A stretch of DNA of 64,000 bases from Oscillospiraceae bacterium (GTDB lineage Bacteria > Bacillota > Clostridia > Oscillospirales > Ruminococcaceae): assembly GCA_017848055.1 (NCBI GenBank), contig JAGALZ010000038.1, positions 1 to 64,000 of the forward strand. The letters are read 5' to 3'. The notes below the pieces were generated by a model. It had not been told where the DNA came from, did no database searches, and saw only the letters and a program-made list of their open reading frames with translations. The position numbers and the translations under genes are program-made. This document shows, one piece after another, positions 1 through 8,186 of this stretch. Numbering within the stretch: position 1 is the first letter of the stretch; each line of letters begins with the position of its first letter.

Positions 1-168
1 CCTTACATTGTCAAGAGCTTGCAGCGGAACGTTCTTGCTTTCCGGGATATGACCTTCGCTGTATTCTTCCGGAGTGCGCACGTCAAGCAGCACGGCACCG
101 GTGGTATTTTTATATTCCTTTACGCCCTGATTCACATCGGGTTGTCTCAAAAAATCAAAGAATCCCAT
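1..168 (-). CDS. Rhodanese-like domain protein (C-terminus beyond window)
   Basis: The visible 56 residues begin MGFFDFLRQ and contain LLDVRTPEEYSEGHIPES, the N-terminal signature of rhodanese (sulfurtransferase) domains. Such domains carry sulfur on a loop cysteine; that loop lies outside the window, so catalytic competence cannot be judged. The start ATG at 168 is preceded by AGGAG at 176-180, which abuts the thioredoxin stop codon, so the gene is co-transcribed downstream of thioredoxin. The pairing suggests a thiol or sulfane-sulfur redox role (inference). Only the N-terminal part is seen. Confidence 0.85.
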   Translation of the reverse strand, partial: MGFFDFLRQPDVNQGVKEYKNTTGAVLLDVRTPEEYSEGHIPESKNVPLQALDNVR

Positions 169-179
169 TATTAATCTCC

Positions 180-485
180 TTACAGCATACCGAGGATTGC
201 TTCCTTCGGTCTTGCTCCCATTGCCTGATTTACGATTTTACCCTTTTCAATTACCACCAGAGTAGGAATGCTCATAATGCCGAACTGACTCGCCAGCTCC
301 ACCTCTTCATCCACGTTGATCTTTCCGACCTTGATGTCGGGGCGCTCATCAGCGATTTCCTCAACAATCGGTACTACCATTCGGCAGGGGCCGCACCATG
401 GTGCCCAAAAGTCCAGAAGGACTTTCTTATCGGAATTTAATACTTCATTTTGAAAATTGTTTTTATTGATATTGATAGCAGACAT
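180..485 (-). CDS. trxA: Thioredoxin
   Basis: A 101-residue single-domain thioredoxin, the normal family length. It has the redox motif WCGPC at residues 30-34 (Cys31, Cys34), the preceding LLDFWAPW strand, and the SIPTL cis-proline motif. It reduces disulfides of cytoplasmic proteins using electrons normally supplied by thioredoxin reductase, which is not in this window. The open frame extends 24 codons upstream, but ATG at 485 is preferred because AAGGAGG lies at 493-499 and the protein then starts at the usual place. A promoter with an overlapping inverted repeat lies just upstream, and a rhodanese gene follows immediately. Confidence 0.96.
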   Translation of the reverse strand: MSAININKNNFQNEVLNSDKKVLLDFWAPWCGPCRMVVPIVEEIADERPDIKVGKINVDEEVELASQFGIMSIPTLVVIEKGKIVNQAMGARPKEAILGML

Positions 486-516
486 ATTTACGTCCTCCTT
501 TTTTCTTTGTGGCTTC

Positions 517-550
517 ATTATATCACAGCTTTTGACATCGTTCTGTGATA
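517..550 (-). promoter_or_regulatory. trxA promoter -10 with overlapping inverted repeat
   Basis: On the minus strand a TATAAT -10 lies at 522-517. An inverted repeat, TATCACAG at 521-528 and CTGTGATA at 543-550, overlaps the -10 and spans the spacer and -35 region; no good -35 hexamer is present. That placement is typical of a repressor or redox-sensor operator, but the sequence matches no operator I can name. Confidence 0.5.
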
Positions 551-734
551 ACATCACATTTCTGCTTTTACTTCAATGTAGCCAATATCACAAGTCAATA
601 TGCACTTTCGAGAATTTTGCGTATTTCTACACTTTTCAAAATTGCTACCGTGTTTTGCTTGCTGTCTACGTACAGGTTGCGATGAAAAAACATTTCTTCT
701 TTGTCTACTGCGGGGCAATTTTTGATATGGAAAG

Positions 735-786
735 AAAAAACAACCACCAGTGTTGAGAAAATTCAACGACTGCGAGGTTGTTTTTT
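735..786. repeat. Nested inverted repeat in gene-free region
   Basis: Perfect 11-bp arms AAAAAACAACC (735-745) and GGTTGTTTTTT (776-786) enclose a second hairpin, GTTGA...TCAAC. The A-rich and T-rich outer ends make it read as an intrinsic terminator in both directions. There is no clear gene for it to serve within 486-1180; the surrounding short frames have no recognisable protein or ribosome binding site, so I see only this and the palindrome at 1084-1124 in that stretch. Confidence 0.55.
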
Positions 787-1083
787 GACCACAGTTTATC
801 CCACAGACACGACCGGAGCACACGGAAACAGTGGAGATAAGATGGCTGGAAAGGATGTGTTTCCGAGCGAAAAGGGGCGGAAATGCTTAGAAACAAGCGG
901 AGACTGGTACTCCGGTTTTCTTTGGGAGCGTGTCGAAAAAACTATAGATTGTGACAGATTTGCACATAGTTAATCCACCTCATTTTCCTGCTCTAACGGC
1001 TCATGATGGTTGATACATGAAATTATGTATAACGCTTCTAAATGCAAATTGCCCTCCAACTAAATTAATCTGACTAGCTGGTT

Positions 1084-1124
1084 GTTTTTTCGTAAAAAGA
1101 ACTGAGTTCTTTTTGCGAAAAAAC
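1084..1124. repeat. 41-bp near-perfect palindrome
   Basis: Two 20-bp arms (1084-1103 and 1105-1124) are reverse complements except for one position. Each arm has an outer run of T/A, then CG, then AAAAAGAACT. It lies 56 bp beyond the stop of the minus-strand gene at 1181. It may be a bidirectional terminator, since a hairpin followed by T/A runs occurs on both strands, or a remnant of a mobile element. Confidence 0.6.
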
Positions 1125-1180
1125 GTATGGTATAAAGATGTGACACTTATTAGTTCAATTCACAGTTATATACACGAGTA

Positions 1181-1576
1181 CTACAAAATTTTCTTGGCTA
1201 TGATTTCTGCAGTGTTGGTAAAATATCTGCTGTGTAGCTTTACATCATAAGAAGTAAAGCTCGGGTACCCTTTACTATTTCTGTAATCCCCATCCCAGCT
1301 GAAAGCTCCCAACTTGGTATACAAATCCCAAAAGTACGAGATTTTCTTTTCTGCATTTGCGTCGCCATTCGTATAGATATAAATGCAATTGTCCTTTATC
1401 TGCTTTATCGGTAGTTTTAAAAGGTCTCTGAACACATATATTCCTTCGTCTTCCAGCAGAATAATCGAAAAGTCGCTTGCAACTTTTGCTTTCACTTCTT
1501 TCTCCGATTGTCCGTAATAACCTACCCTTAGGTCTTTGATAGCTATGTTGTCGTGAAGAACATCAAGCAATGTCAT
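1181..1576 (-). CDS. Uncharacterised 131-residue protein
   Basis: I do not recognise this protein. It begins MTLLDVLHDN, has a good ribosome binding site (GGAGG seven bases before the ATG) and is preceded by a promoter at 1614-1642. The sequence is soluble, rich in Lys, Ile, Tyr and Asp, with no signal peptide or membrane segment. Its C-terminal half contains aromatic-rich stretches (YFWDLYTKL, YPSFTSYDV). Base composition is more AT-rich than the neighbouring pulA, and it sits beside a gene-free, palindrome-containing stretch; together these may mean recent acquisition (inference). The minus-strand gene upstream, pulA, ends in a terminator that separates the two. Confidence 0.65.
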   Translation of the reverse strand: MTLLDVLHDNIAIKDLRVGYYGQSEKEVKAKVASDFSIILLEDEGIYVFRDLLKLPIKQIKDNCIYIYTNGDANAEKKISYFWDLYTKLGAFSWDGDYRNSKGYPSFTSYDVKLHSRYFTNTAEIIAKKIL

Positions 1577-1613
1577 AATTCAACCTCCATAATAGTTTTA
1601 GTCTTACATTCAT

Positions 1614-1642
1614 AATATACAACATTTTCTCTCCAAAAGCAA
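1614..1642 (-). promoter_or_regulatory. Promoter of the 131-residue unknown gene
   Basis: Minus-strand TTGCTT (1642-1637), a 17-base spacer and TATATT (1619-1614). The -35 hexamer overlaps the T-tract of the pulA terminator, so termination and re-initiation are packed together. Confidence 0.55.
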
Positions 1643-1673
1643 AAAACTGCTGGCCTGATTCAGGTCAGCAGTT
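1641..1673 (-). terminator. Intrinsic terminator of pulA
   Basis: Minus-strand hairpin with 14-bp arms (1660-1673 and 1645-1658, one G:T pair) followed by TTTTTT, 25 bases after the pulA stop codon. Confidence 0.85.
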
Positions 1674-1697
1674 AGCTGTTTACAACATATATTTTTT

Positions 1698-3719
1698 CTA
1701 AAACTCACTGTTTGCGATGAAGTGTTCGCGGTGCTTTTTTCTCTGCTCTTCACGGGACACGACGTTCTCGGAAAACCTTTGCAGGACTACTGCGCTGATT
1801 GGTGCGATGCTCATTCTGTCGCCACGAAGCGGGAAGTTATGTCTGTCGCCGTCGAAGTCGAGTCTTACGAAATAATCCCCCTTCGGGATATCAATCCACT
1901 TTGCTTCTCTGTGTGGATTTACTGCAACGATAAGGCAGTCGCTGTCGCTTTGAAGCTTCATGACGATTACTCCTCTGTCGTCCGTATTGACAAACGAGAG
2001 TTTTTCCTTTATTTCGTCGGCTGTTCGCAGTCTGAAAAGCTTATTTTCACGTCTGAGTCTTATAAGCTCACGGCAATATCTGAACACCTTTATGTTCTTT
2101 GCCTTTTCCGACCATTTCACCGAGTTTGTAAAGTCGGGTGACTTATAGCTGTTCTCGTCAAATCTTTCGTGCATATCTTCGGGAAGCTCCAGAAGTGGCT
2201 TTGGTTTGCTTCTCAAAAAGTCCTGGCCGAGCTGTAAAAACGGGATCCCCTGCGCTAAAAGCACGAGTGCAAGTGAGAGCTTATGTGCGTTTACTCTTTC
2301 TTCTTCAGAGTAGTCCGAGAGTGAAATTGTAAGCTTGTCCCACATTGTCCAGTTGTCGTGGGCTTCGCAATAGTTTATAGTCTGGTGAGGCTCGGTTGCC
2401 CAGGCGGCGTCATCGCTTCCGTTTACTGCATCGGTTTTGACAGAGCCTGAGAGTCCACGCATTATTGTTTCTGTAAAATCGGTATTGCCACCGACAAAGC
2501 CACGCTTATATACATCGAAGGTGTTTCCCTTGATTGCGTCACGGAAATTATCGTTGAAAACGCCCACTCTATCGAATGCGCCGATATTCCACTTAACGCA
2601 TCTTTCGCCGTCGGGGATTGCGCACTCACCGCCCGACCAGCCCTCGCCGTACATCATAACGTACGGGTCAAGCTTTGAAAGCTCATCACGGATTAAGTTC
2701 ACGGTTTCGGTATCAAGCACCGCCATAAGGTCAAATCTGAAGCCGTCGAGCTTATACTCGTTTGCCCAGAAAAGGATGGAATCGACGATATAACGTCTTA
2801 CCATTTTATGCTCTGAGGCGATTTCGTTACCGACACCCGAGCCGTTTGAGAAGGTATTATCCTCCTTGAGTCTGTGGTAATAGTAAGGCACGGTGAGCTG
2901 GAAATCGGATTTCTCGGTATAGTAGGTATGGTTATACACGACGTCCATAATGACGCCGATGCCGTTTTTATGAAGCTCCATTACGAGCGTTTTAAGCTCA
3001 TAGACTCTTGAAACGGGATTCTCCGCATCTGTTGAATAGGAGCCTTCGGGGCAGTTATAGTTCTTAGGGTCGTAGCCCCAGTTATATTCGTTATTATATG
3101 GCTTATCCTCATCGACCGACACAAAATCGTATATCGGCAGGAGCTGTACGTGGGTAATTCCCAGCTCCTTGAGGTGTGCAAGTCCGACGGTAACGCCGTT
3201 TTCGATAAGTCCGTCCTGCGCCATACCGAGGAATTTTCCACGGTATTTAAGCTTTACACCGCCCGACTCATCGATTGAAAAGTCCCTTATATGGCACTCA
3301 TAGATTACTGCGTCGCAGGGGCTTTCAATTTTAGGTCTTGGGACATCGTCAAAGCCGTATGGTGTTGCCTTCTGCATATCGATTATGGCACTTCGGTTTC
3401 CGTTTACACCACAGCTTTTTGCGTACAAATCGGAAGCCTCAAAATACTTTGTATGGTCGTGCTCATAGACATAGGTGTAAAAACAGCCCTCTAAGCTTCG
3501 CAGGATTTCTACCTGCCAACAGCCTGTCCAGTGCCTTTCCATAGGGAGTGTTTCGATAAGATTCTGTCCCTTTCCGTCGGCATAGACACGCAGGTAAACG
3601 CCCGTAGCTGTCGGCGACCAGGTTCTGAAAATGGTCTTATCCTCCGAAAGCTCTACCCCAAGCGGGCCTGCGTAATAATTATCGCTATCAAATTGCTTTA
3701 TATCTGTAATCGGGTTCAT
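1698..3719 (-). CDS. pulA: Type I pullulanase (GH13 debranching enzyme)
   Basis: A 673-residue glycoside hydrolase family 13 enzyme that cleaves alpha-1,6 branches of pullulan, glycogen or imported limit dextrins. The type I signature YNWGYDP is at about 212-218. The GH13 core motifs are intact: DVVYNH (259-264), GFRFDLM (nucleophile Asp330), GEGW (acid/base Glu359) and EAHDNW (Asp455). An N-terminal beta-sandwich (about 15-115) precedes the barrel. No signal peptide or wall anchor is present, so it acts in the cytoplasm. It is the last of four closely spaced minus-strand genes (beta-CASP, kinase, MraY-like, pulA; gaps of 29-38 bp) and is followed by a strong terminator. Confidence 0.93.
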   Translation of the reverse strand: MNPITDIKQFDSDNYYAGPLGVELSEDKTIFRTWSPTATGVYLRVYADGKGQNLIETLPMERHWTGCWQVEILRSLEGCFYTYVYEHDHTKYFEASDLYAKSCGVNGNRSAIIDMQKATPYGFDDVPRPKIESPCDAVIYECHIRDFSIDESGGVKLKYRGKFLGMAQDGLIENGVTVGLAHLKELGITHVQLLPIYDFVSVDEDKPYNNEYNWGYDPKNYNCPEGSYSTDAENPVSRVYELKTLVMELHKNGIGVIMDVVYNHTYYTEKSDFQLTVPYYYHRLKEDNTFSNGSGVGNEIASEHKMVRRYIVDSILFWANEYKLDGFRFDLMAVLDTETVNLIRDELSKLDPYVMMYGEGWSGGECAIPDGERCVKWNIGAFDRVGVFNDNFRDAIKGNTFDVYKRGFVGGNTDFTETIMRGLSGSVKTDAVNGSDDAAWATEPHQTINYCEAHDNWTMWDKLTISLSDYSEEERVNAHKLSLALVLLAQGIPFLQLGQDFLRSKPKPLLELPEDMHERFDENSYKSPDFTNSVKWSEKAKNIKVFRYCRELIRLRRENKLFRLRTADEIKEKLSFVNTDDRGVIVMKLQSDSDCLIVAVNPHREAKWIDIPKGDYFVRLDFDGDRHNFPLRGDRMSIAPISAVVLQRFSENVVSREEQRKKHREHFIANSEF

Positions 3720-3753
3720 TAAAAATAAAACGTCCTTTGAGTATACTTGTCGC

Positions 3754-4722
3754 TTAGAAATACAGCACTGCGACTGTAGTGAGTGAAACTATTGCCTGAA
3801 GAATTGCGAGGCGGAAGACAATATGTGTCGGTGACCAGCCTGCGTTCTTCTTGAGGTGGTCGTGGATAGGTGTGCGGATATTCTTCATAAAGTTTTTCAT
3901 GTGCAAAAACTTTATGCAGGAAATCTTCACTAGCGATGCTCCGCCGTCAATGATGAGCATAAGGCATACAGGGATGAACAGAAGCGGTGAGCCTGTTTTC
4001 ATCATTGCAACTGCCAGCATAACGCCAATCGCTCTCGAGCCTGCGTCGCCCATAAGCATAACGCTCGGATTTGCGTTGTACCAGAGATATGCAACGATAC
4101 AAAGCACTAAGACAGCTATCATTGCGATAAAGCCGTTATCCGACCAGTCGGACAGCCAGACTGCCGCACCTGCTGTCATAAGCGAGATGACGCTGAGTGT
4201 TCCGCAGAGTCCGTCTACACCGTCTGAGCAGTTTGTTACATTGATGCTTCCCCACACGAGTGCTGCACCGAGTGCAACATACAGCCACACCGGAATATTC
4301 ACGCTCATACCGAAGATATCGGTTGAAGCGACTGCGTCCTTATTGAAATAGCAATAGGCACCTGACATTGAAACTGCGATAACAAGGTCTAAAAGGCCCT
4401 TCTTTACTCTTCCCCACGGAACCTTTGCCGAGTCGTCAAGATATCCGCTGAGCATTGAGAGGTAGATACCTGCAAGGTAGATAATTCTCTCCACATTCAT
4501 CGGAACAAACAGCACGCATGCCAGCACAAACACGGTAATGAAAATCACACCTGAGCCTGTGTACTTGCCTGCTGACTGCTGACCGTCGATGGCAAAATCC
4601 TTGCCGTGGTCTCGTGGCAGGATGCCTCTTAAGAGCTTGAGTGATGCAAACGCTCCGAAAAATGAAAAGAGCACGAGTGCAATCACGATTATTTTTTCGC
4701 TGTCAATAATGCTTTGCAGCAT
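3754..4722 (-). CDS. MraY/WecA-family phospho-sugar transferase
   Basis: A 322-residue polytopic membrane protein with about ten hydrophobic segments. It has the family's cytoplasmic motifs: GYLDDSAK, NCSDGVDGL (for the usual NLTDGLDGL), LMGDAGSRAIG and TPIHDHLKKNAGWSP, the last close to the MraY-specific HHH loop. MraY joins UDP-MurNAc-pentapeptide to undecaprenyl phosphate; WecA/TagO relatives use other UDP-sugars. The TPIH loop and GW motif favour the MraY branch. It is outside any division/cell-wall cluster, so it may be a paralogue or the only copy. ATG at 4722 follows AAAGGA. Confidence 0.8.
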   Translation of the reverse strand: MLQSIIDSEKIIVIALVLFSFFGAFASLKLLRGILPRDHGKDFAIDGQQSAGKYTGSGVIFITVFVLACVLFVPMNVERIIYLAGIYLSMLSGYLDDSAKVPWGRVKKGLLDLVIAVSMSGAYCYFNKDAVASTDIFGMSVNIPVWLYVALGAALVWGSINVTNCSDGVDGLCGTLSVISLMTAGAAVWLSDWSDNGFIAMIAVLVLCIVAYLWYNANPSVMLMGDAGSRAIGVMLAVAMMKTGSPLLFIPVCLMLIIDGGASLVKISCIKFLHMKNFMKNIRTPIHDHLKKNAGWSPTHIVFRLAILQAIVSLTTVAVLYF

Positions 4723-4760
4723 AAAATCTGTCCTTTCCGCCTATGCGTATAATTTATAAA

Positions 4761-5690
4761 TCAGTCGACTGTGCCGACAAACTCACGAAGGAGTGAATTC
4801 TGCGGTATCAGTCCGCTTTGTATTCCGACCGACTCACAGAGCACCTTTGCGATATCCGAAAACTGCTCAAAGTCCTTATATGTAGCTATAAGCTTTGCGA
4901 TATCCTCACAAAGAACGTCCTTGAAGGCAGGCACCTCATAGCCCATAAACGAGTCAATCTCAAACTGTGCGTTTTTCTTGAACGGCAGGATATAGTTATT
5001 CACGCCGTCCTCGACGCTTTTGTATCTTTTAAGGCTGTCCTCGAAGCTTCTTGCTCTGTAGAGTCTGTCACGGATAAGTCTTCTCATAAGTCTTATTTTC
5101 GAAGGGTGCAGAAGATTTCCGTCGCTTGTCTGAAGTCTTGTTCTGACGCTGACATATATTCCGCAGGAATATTCAGAGGATTTTCCCGTAACGAGCGGAT
5201 TGAGTGCGTGGATGCCTTCCATTATGACAAGCTCGCCCGGTTTTCTGTGAAGGATTTTCCCCGACATCTCGCTCTCCTGCGTTTGGAAATTGAAATGCGG
5301 AAGCTCCACGGGCTCGCAGTTTGCGATTTTCTCAAGATGCTCGCTTAGAAGCTCGATATTTACTCTGTAGGGCGACTCATAGTCGATAACGCCGTTTTCG
5401 TCCTTTGCCTTTTCGTTCTTATCGCAGGTAAGGAAATAGTCGTCCATTGCGATTGAATGGGTTTCACTTCCCATTTTGTCAAGGCACTCTTCGATTCTTA
5501 CAGAGCTTGTTGTTTTACCGCTTCCCGAAGGCCCTGACAATAGCACAATCGGGCTGTCGGCTGTATGGTCGTGGAGTGAAAGTGCAATTTCTGCGATACG
5601 GCTGTTATAGTCGTTTTCTCTCTCACTGATAAACTGCTCGGCATTAAATTCGAGCCTTTCGTTTATCTCTTTTACAGTCATTATTTTCAT
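4761..5690 (-). CDS. Uridine kinase-like nucleoside kinase
   Basis: A 309-residue P-loop kinase of the uridine kinase/phosphoribulokinase family. The Walker A motif GPSGSGKTT is at about residues 54-62, followed by SIAMDDYF, which carries the substrate-binding Asp residues, and VIMEGIHALNP, the Walker B-like strand. The kinase phosphorylates uridine/cytidine or a related nucleoside; the substrate is not certain because the protein is longer than classical Udk (about 210 residues) and has N-terminal and C-terminal extensions. No membrane segment. It lies between the beta-CASP protein and the MraY-like gene in one apparent operon. Confidence 0.82.
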   Translation of the reverse strand: MKIMTVKEINERLEFNAEQFISERENDYNSRIAEIALSLHDHTADSPIVLLSGPSGSGKTTSSVRIEECLDKMGSETHSIAMDDYFLTCDKNEKAKDENGVIDYESPYRVNIELLSEHLEKIANCEPVELPHFNFQTQESEMSGKILHRKPGELVIMEGIHALNPLVTGKSSEYSCGIYVSVRTRLQTSDGNLLHPSKIRLMRRLIRDRLYRARSFEDSLKRYKSVEDGVNNYILPFKKNAQFEIDSFMGYEVPAFKDVLCEDIAKLIATYKDFEQFSDIAKVLCESVGIQSGLIPQNSLLREFVGTVD

Positions 5691-5719
5691 TGCACTTTAT
5701 CTCCCTTCTTAACTTAAGA

Positions 5720-7315
5720 TTACTCCCACTTATCGCAGACATCATTGATGCGGTCGGTAAGTCTTCCTATATCCTTATTCGACCTGCCCTCACCCGATTT
5801 TACGAGCTTTGTAAGTCTGTCGAGTGCTGCAAGGAGTCTTGCATACGGAGTATTTACGTTTTCGCCCTGCTTTGGCTTTTTCTCGATAAGCACAGGCTTT
5901 GCCTCTTCGATAAACTCGCCTGACATAATATCAAAGCTTGTTCCGCTGTACGGGGCATAGGTTTTGAGCGAAAGCTCGGATTTCAGTGTGTTTGCTAAAT
6001 TTTCGGCACACTCGCTCTCGCCGTGGTTTACAAATACCATTTTCGGGGTATTTCCGAATGCCTTTGCCCAGGTGATGAGTCCGTCCAGATCGGCGTGTCC
6101 GCTGACGCCGTTGAGTCTTACGATTTCGGCTCTTACGGCAACCTCTTCGCCGAACAGCTTAACCTTTTCGGCACCGTCGAGGAGAGAACGTCCCAGCGTA
6201 TTATATGCCTGATAGCCTGCAAACATTACGGTATTTTCCTCTTTCCAGAGGTTGTGCTTTAAGTGGTGCTTGATTCTGCCTGCTTCGCACATTCCGCTAG
6301 CGGAAATAATCACCTTAGGCTCCTTGTCAAAGTTAATCATCTTCGACTCATCCGAGGTAACTGCGACATTGAGTCCGTCGAACACTATCGGGTCTACACC
6401 GCTGTTTACATAGGTGAGTGCTTCCTCGTCGAAGCAGTTTTCCTTGTTCATCGAGAAAATCTTGGTAGCCTCGATTGCGAGAGGACTGTCGATATAAACC
6501 TTGAAGTTCTTTTTCTTCACGAGTCCTCTGTCCTTTATCTTCTTGATAAAGTAGAGGATTTCCTGTGTTCTTCCTACTGCGAAGGACGGAACAACGAGGT
6601 TTCCGCCTCTGTCGAAGGTACGGTTTATGATATCCGCAAGTGCAGTTTCGTAGTCATCGGGGGTGGTATGCTGTCTGTCGCCGTAGGTTGATTCCATTAC
6701 GACATAATCAGCCTCGGAGATATACTGCGGGTCTCTGATAAGAGGCTGGTTGAGGTTTCCGATATCGCCTGAGAAAACGAGCTTTCTTGTTTCACAGCCC
6801 TCGGTAAGCCACACTTCAATCGAAGCTGAGCCCAAGAGGTGGCCTGCATCGACAAATCTTACCTCGATACCCTCGGCAATCTGACACTTTTCGTCGTAGG
6901 CGTGGGAAACAAATCTCTTGATAGTTTCCTCTGCGTCAGCGACTGTATAGAGAGGGGTATACGGCTCCTTACCCTTACGCTTATTCTTACGGCTTCTCCA
7001 CTCTGCTTCAAACTCCTGGATATGTGCGGAGTCACGGAGCATTATAGAGCACAGGTTTGCTGTAGCTCTTGTTGTATGAATTTTACCGCAAAAGCCGCCT
7101 GCTGAAAGAAGCGGCAGAAGACCTGAGTGGTCAACGTGCGCATGTGTAAGCAACACAAAATCAATTTCCGACGGTGCACAAGGGATTCTAGCGTTTTCGT
7201 AGACATCCTTACCCTGCTCCATACCGAAATCAACCAAAAACTTCTTGCCTGCTGCCTCGACGTAGGTACAGCTTCCTGTAACCTCACGGCAGGCTCCTAT
7301 AAATACCATTTTCAT
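5720..7315 (-). CDS. MBL-fold / beta-CASP ribonuclease-like protein
   Basis: A 531-residue metallo-beta-lactamase-fold protein with a beta-CASP insert, related to CPSF-type and archaeal RNA-processing nucleases. The metal-binding motif THAHVDHSG is at 57-65; further markers are DAGHLLGSA, FSGDIGN, SFAVGRTQEIL, SASGMCEAGRI and VNHGE. It is probably an RNA endo- or exonuclease; the RNA targets are unknown. A C-terminal tail (about 465-531) is extra. It is the first gene of the operon that continues to pulA and has its own promoter at 7368-7396. Confidence 0.88.
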   Translation of the reverse strand: MKMVFIGACREVTGSCTYVEAAGKKFLVDFGMEQGKDVYENARIPCAPSEIDFVLLTHAHVDHSGLLPLLSAGGFCGKIHTTRATANLCSIMLRDSAHIQEFEAEWRSRKNKRKGKEPYTPLYTVADAEETIKRFVSHAYDEKCQIAEGIEVRFVDAGHLLGSASIEVWLTEGCETRKLVFSGDIGNLNQPLIRDPQYISEADYVVMESTYGDRQHTTPDDYETALADIINRTFDRGGNLVVPSFAVGRTQEILYFIKKIKDRGLVKKKNFKVYIDSPLAIEATKIFSMNKENCFDEEALTYVNSGVDPIVFDGLNVAVTSDESKMINFDKEPKVIISASGMCEAGRIKHHLKHNLWKEENTVMFAGYQAYNTLGRSLLDGAEKVKLFGEEVAVRAEIVRLNGVSGHADLDGLITWAKAFGNTPKMVFVNHGESECAENLANTLKSELSLKTYAPYSGTSFDIMSGEFIEEAKPVLIEKKPKQGENVNTPYARLLAALDRLTKLVKSGEGRSNKDIGRLTDRINDVCDKWE

Positions 7316-7367
7316 AAAGCCTCAGACCTTCCTTTCACGCCCGTTTAGGGCATAGCTATACAAATAT

Positions 7368-7396
7368 ATTGTATCACAAAAAGCTTTTCAAATCAA
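7368..7396 (-). promoter_or_regulatory. Promoter of the beta-CASP/kinase/mraY-like/pulA operon
   Basis: Minus-strand TTGATT (7396-7391), a 17-base spacer and TACAAT (7373-7368), about 52 bases before the start codon. Confidence 0.6.
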
Positions 7397-7418
7397 TATC
7401 TGCCGCAAAACTTCACAA

Positions 7419-7448
7419 AAAAATAAGCACCCCTTTCGGGATGCTTAT
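7419..7448 (-). terminator. Intrinsic terminator of the ferredoxin gene
   Basis: Minus-strand hairpin with 11-bp arms (7448-7438 and 7433-7423, one mismatch) and a GAAA-type loop, followed by TTTTTTT; 16 bases after the ferredoxin stop. Confidence 0.85.
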
Positions 7449-7463
7449 ATTTCCTATGTTCGA

Positions 7464-7670
<207 letters not shown>

Positions 7671-7683
7671 CTACTCTAATACT

Positions 7684-7711
7684 ATGATATCATAAATTTG
7701 AAAAAATGCAA
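7684..7711 (-). promoter_or_regulatory. Ferredoxin promoter
   Basis: Minus-strand TTGCAT (7711-7706), a 16-base spacer and TATCAT (7689-7684). Confidence 0.55.
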
Positions 7712-7728
7712 GTCTTTTTTGCGATATT

Positions 7729-8163
7729 TTATTTTTCGTCAAATAAATCTCCTGAATTTAGAAGCTTGAAGCCCTTTTCCTTGAGTACCTTTGACGCAAA
7801 ATCGTTATCTGCAACTCTGAGCATTACATAAGCTCTGTCTTCTTCACGGCTGACAAAAGCATACATATACTCGACGCCGATATTATCTGCATAGAGAGCT
7901 TCCATAACTGCTGCAAGTCCGCCCGGCTTATCGTCAAGTCCCACTGCCAGAACCTTTGTTGTAGTAGCGGAGAAGTTATTTTCCTCTAAAATCTTCATTG
8001 CCTTTTCGGTATCATTTACAACGATTCTGAGGATACCGAAATCGGTTGTATCGGCAAGTGACATAGCTCTGATGTCAATTCCGCCGTTTCCGAGAAGTCT
8101 TGTTACTGCGGAAATCTTACCTGCACGGTTTTCCATGAATACGGAAATCTGCTTAACTGCCAT
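7729..8163 (-). CDS. Tandem ACT-domain protein
   Basis: A 144-residue protein made of two ACT domains (about 1-70 and 71-144). The first begins KQISVFMENRAGKISAVTRL, the second has the matching DDKPGGLAAVMEAL. ACT domains bind amino acids and regulate partner enzymes. There is no attached catalytic domain, so it is a stand-alone sensor, probably for an aromatic or branched-chain amino acid (inference). It is the last gene of the iorA-iorB-HD-paaK-ACT operon, 23 bp after paaK, a common place for this family. Confidence 0.88.
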   Translation of the reverse strand: MAVKQISVFMENRAGKISAVTRLLGNGGIDIRAMSLADTTDFGILRIVVNDTEKAMKILEENNFSATTTKVLAVGLDDKPGGLAAVMEALYADNIGVEYMYAFVSREEDRAYVMLRVADNDFASKVLKEKGFKLLNSGDLFDEK

Positions 8164-8186
8164 AATTATTCCTCCGTTCTTAAGTA

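Noticed and set aside
486..1180. Several short open frames on both strands (63-99 residues) in the gap after trxA
   Set aside because: They overlap each other, have no good ribosome binding sites, unusual composition and no recognisable protein; treated as non-coding.
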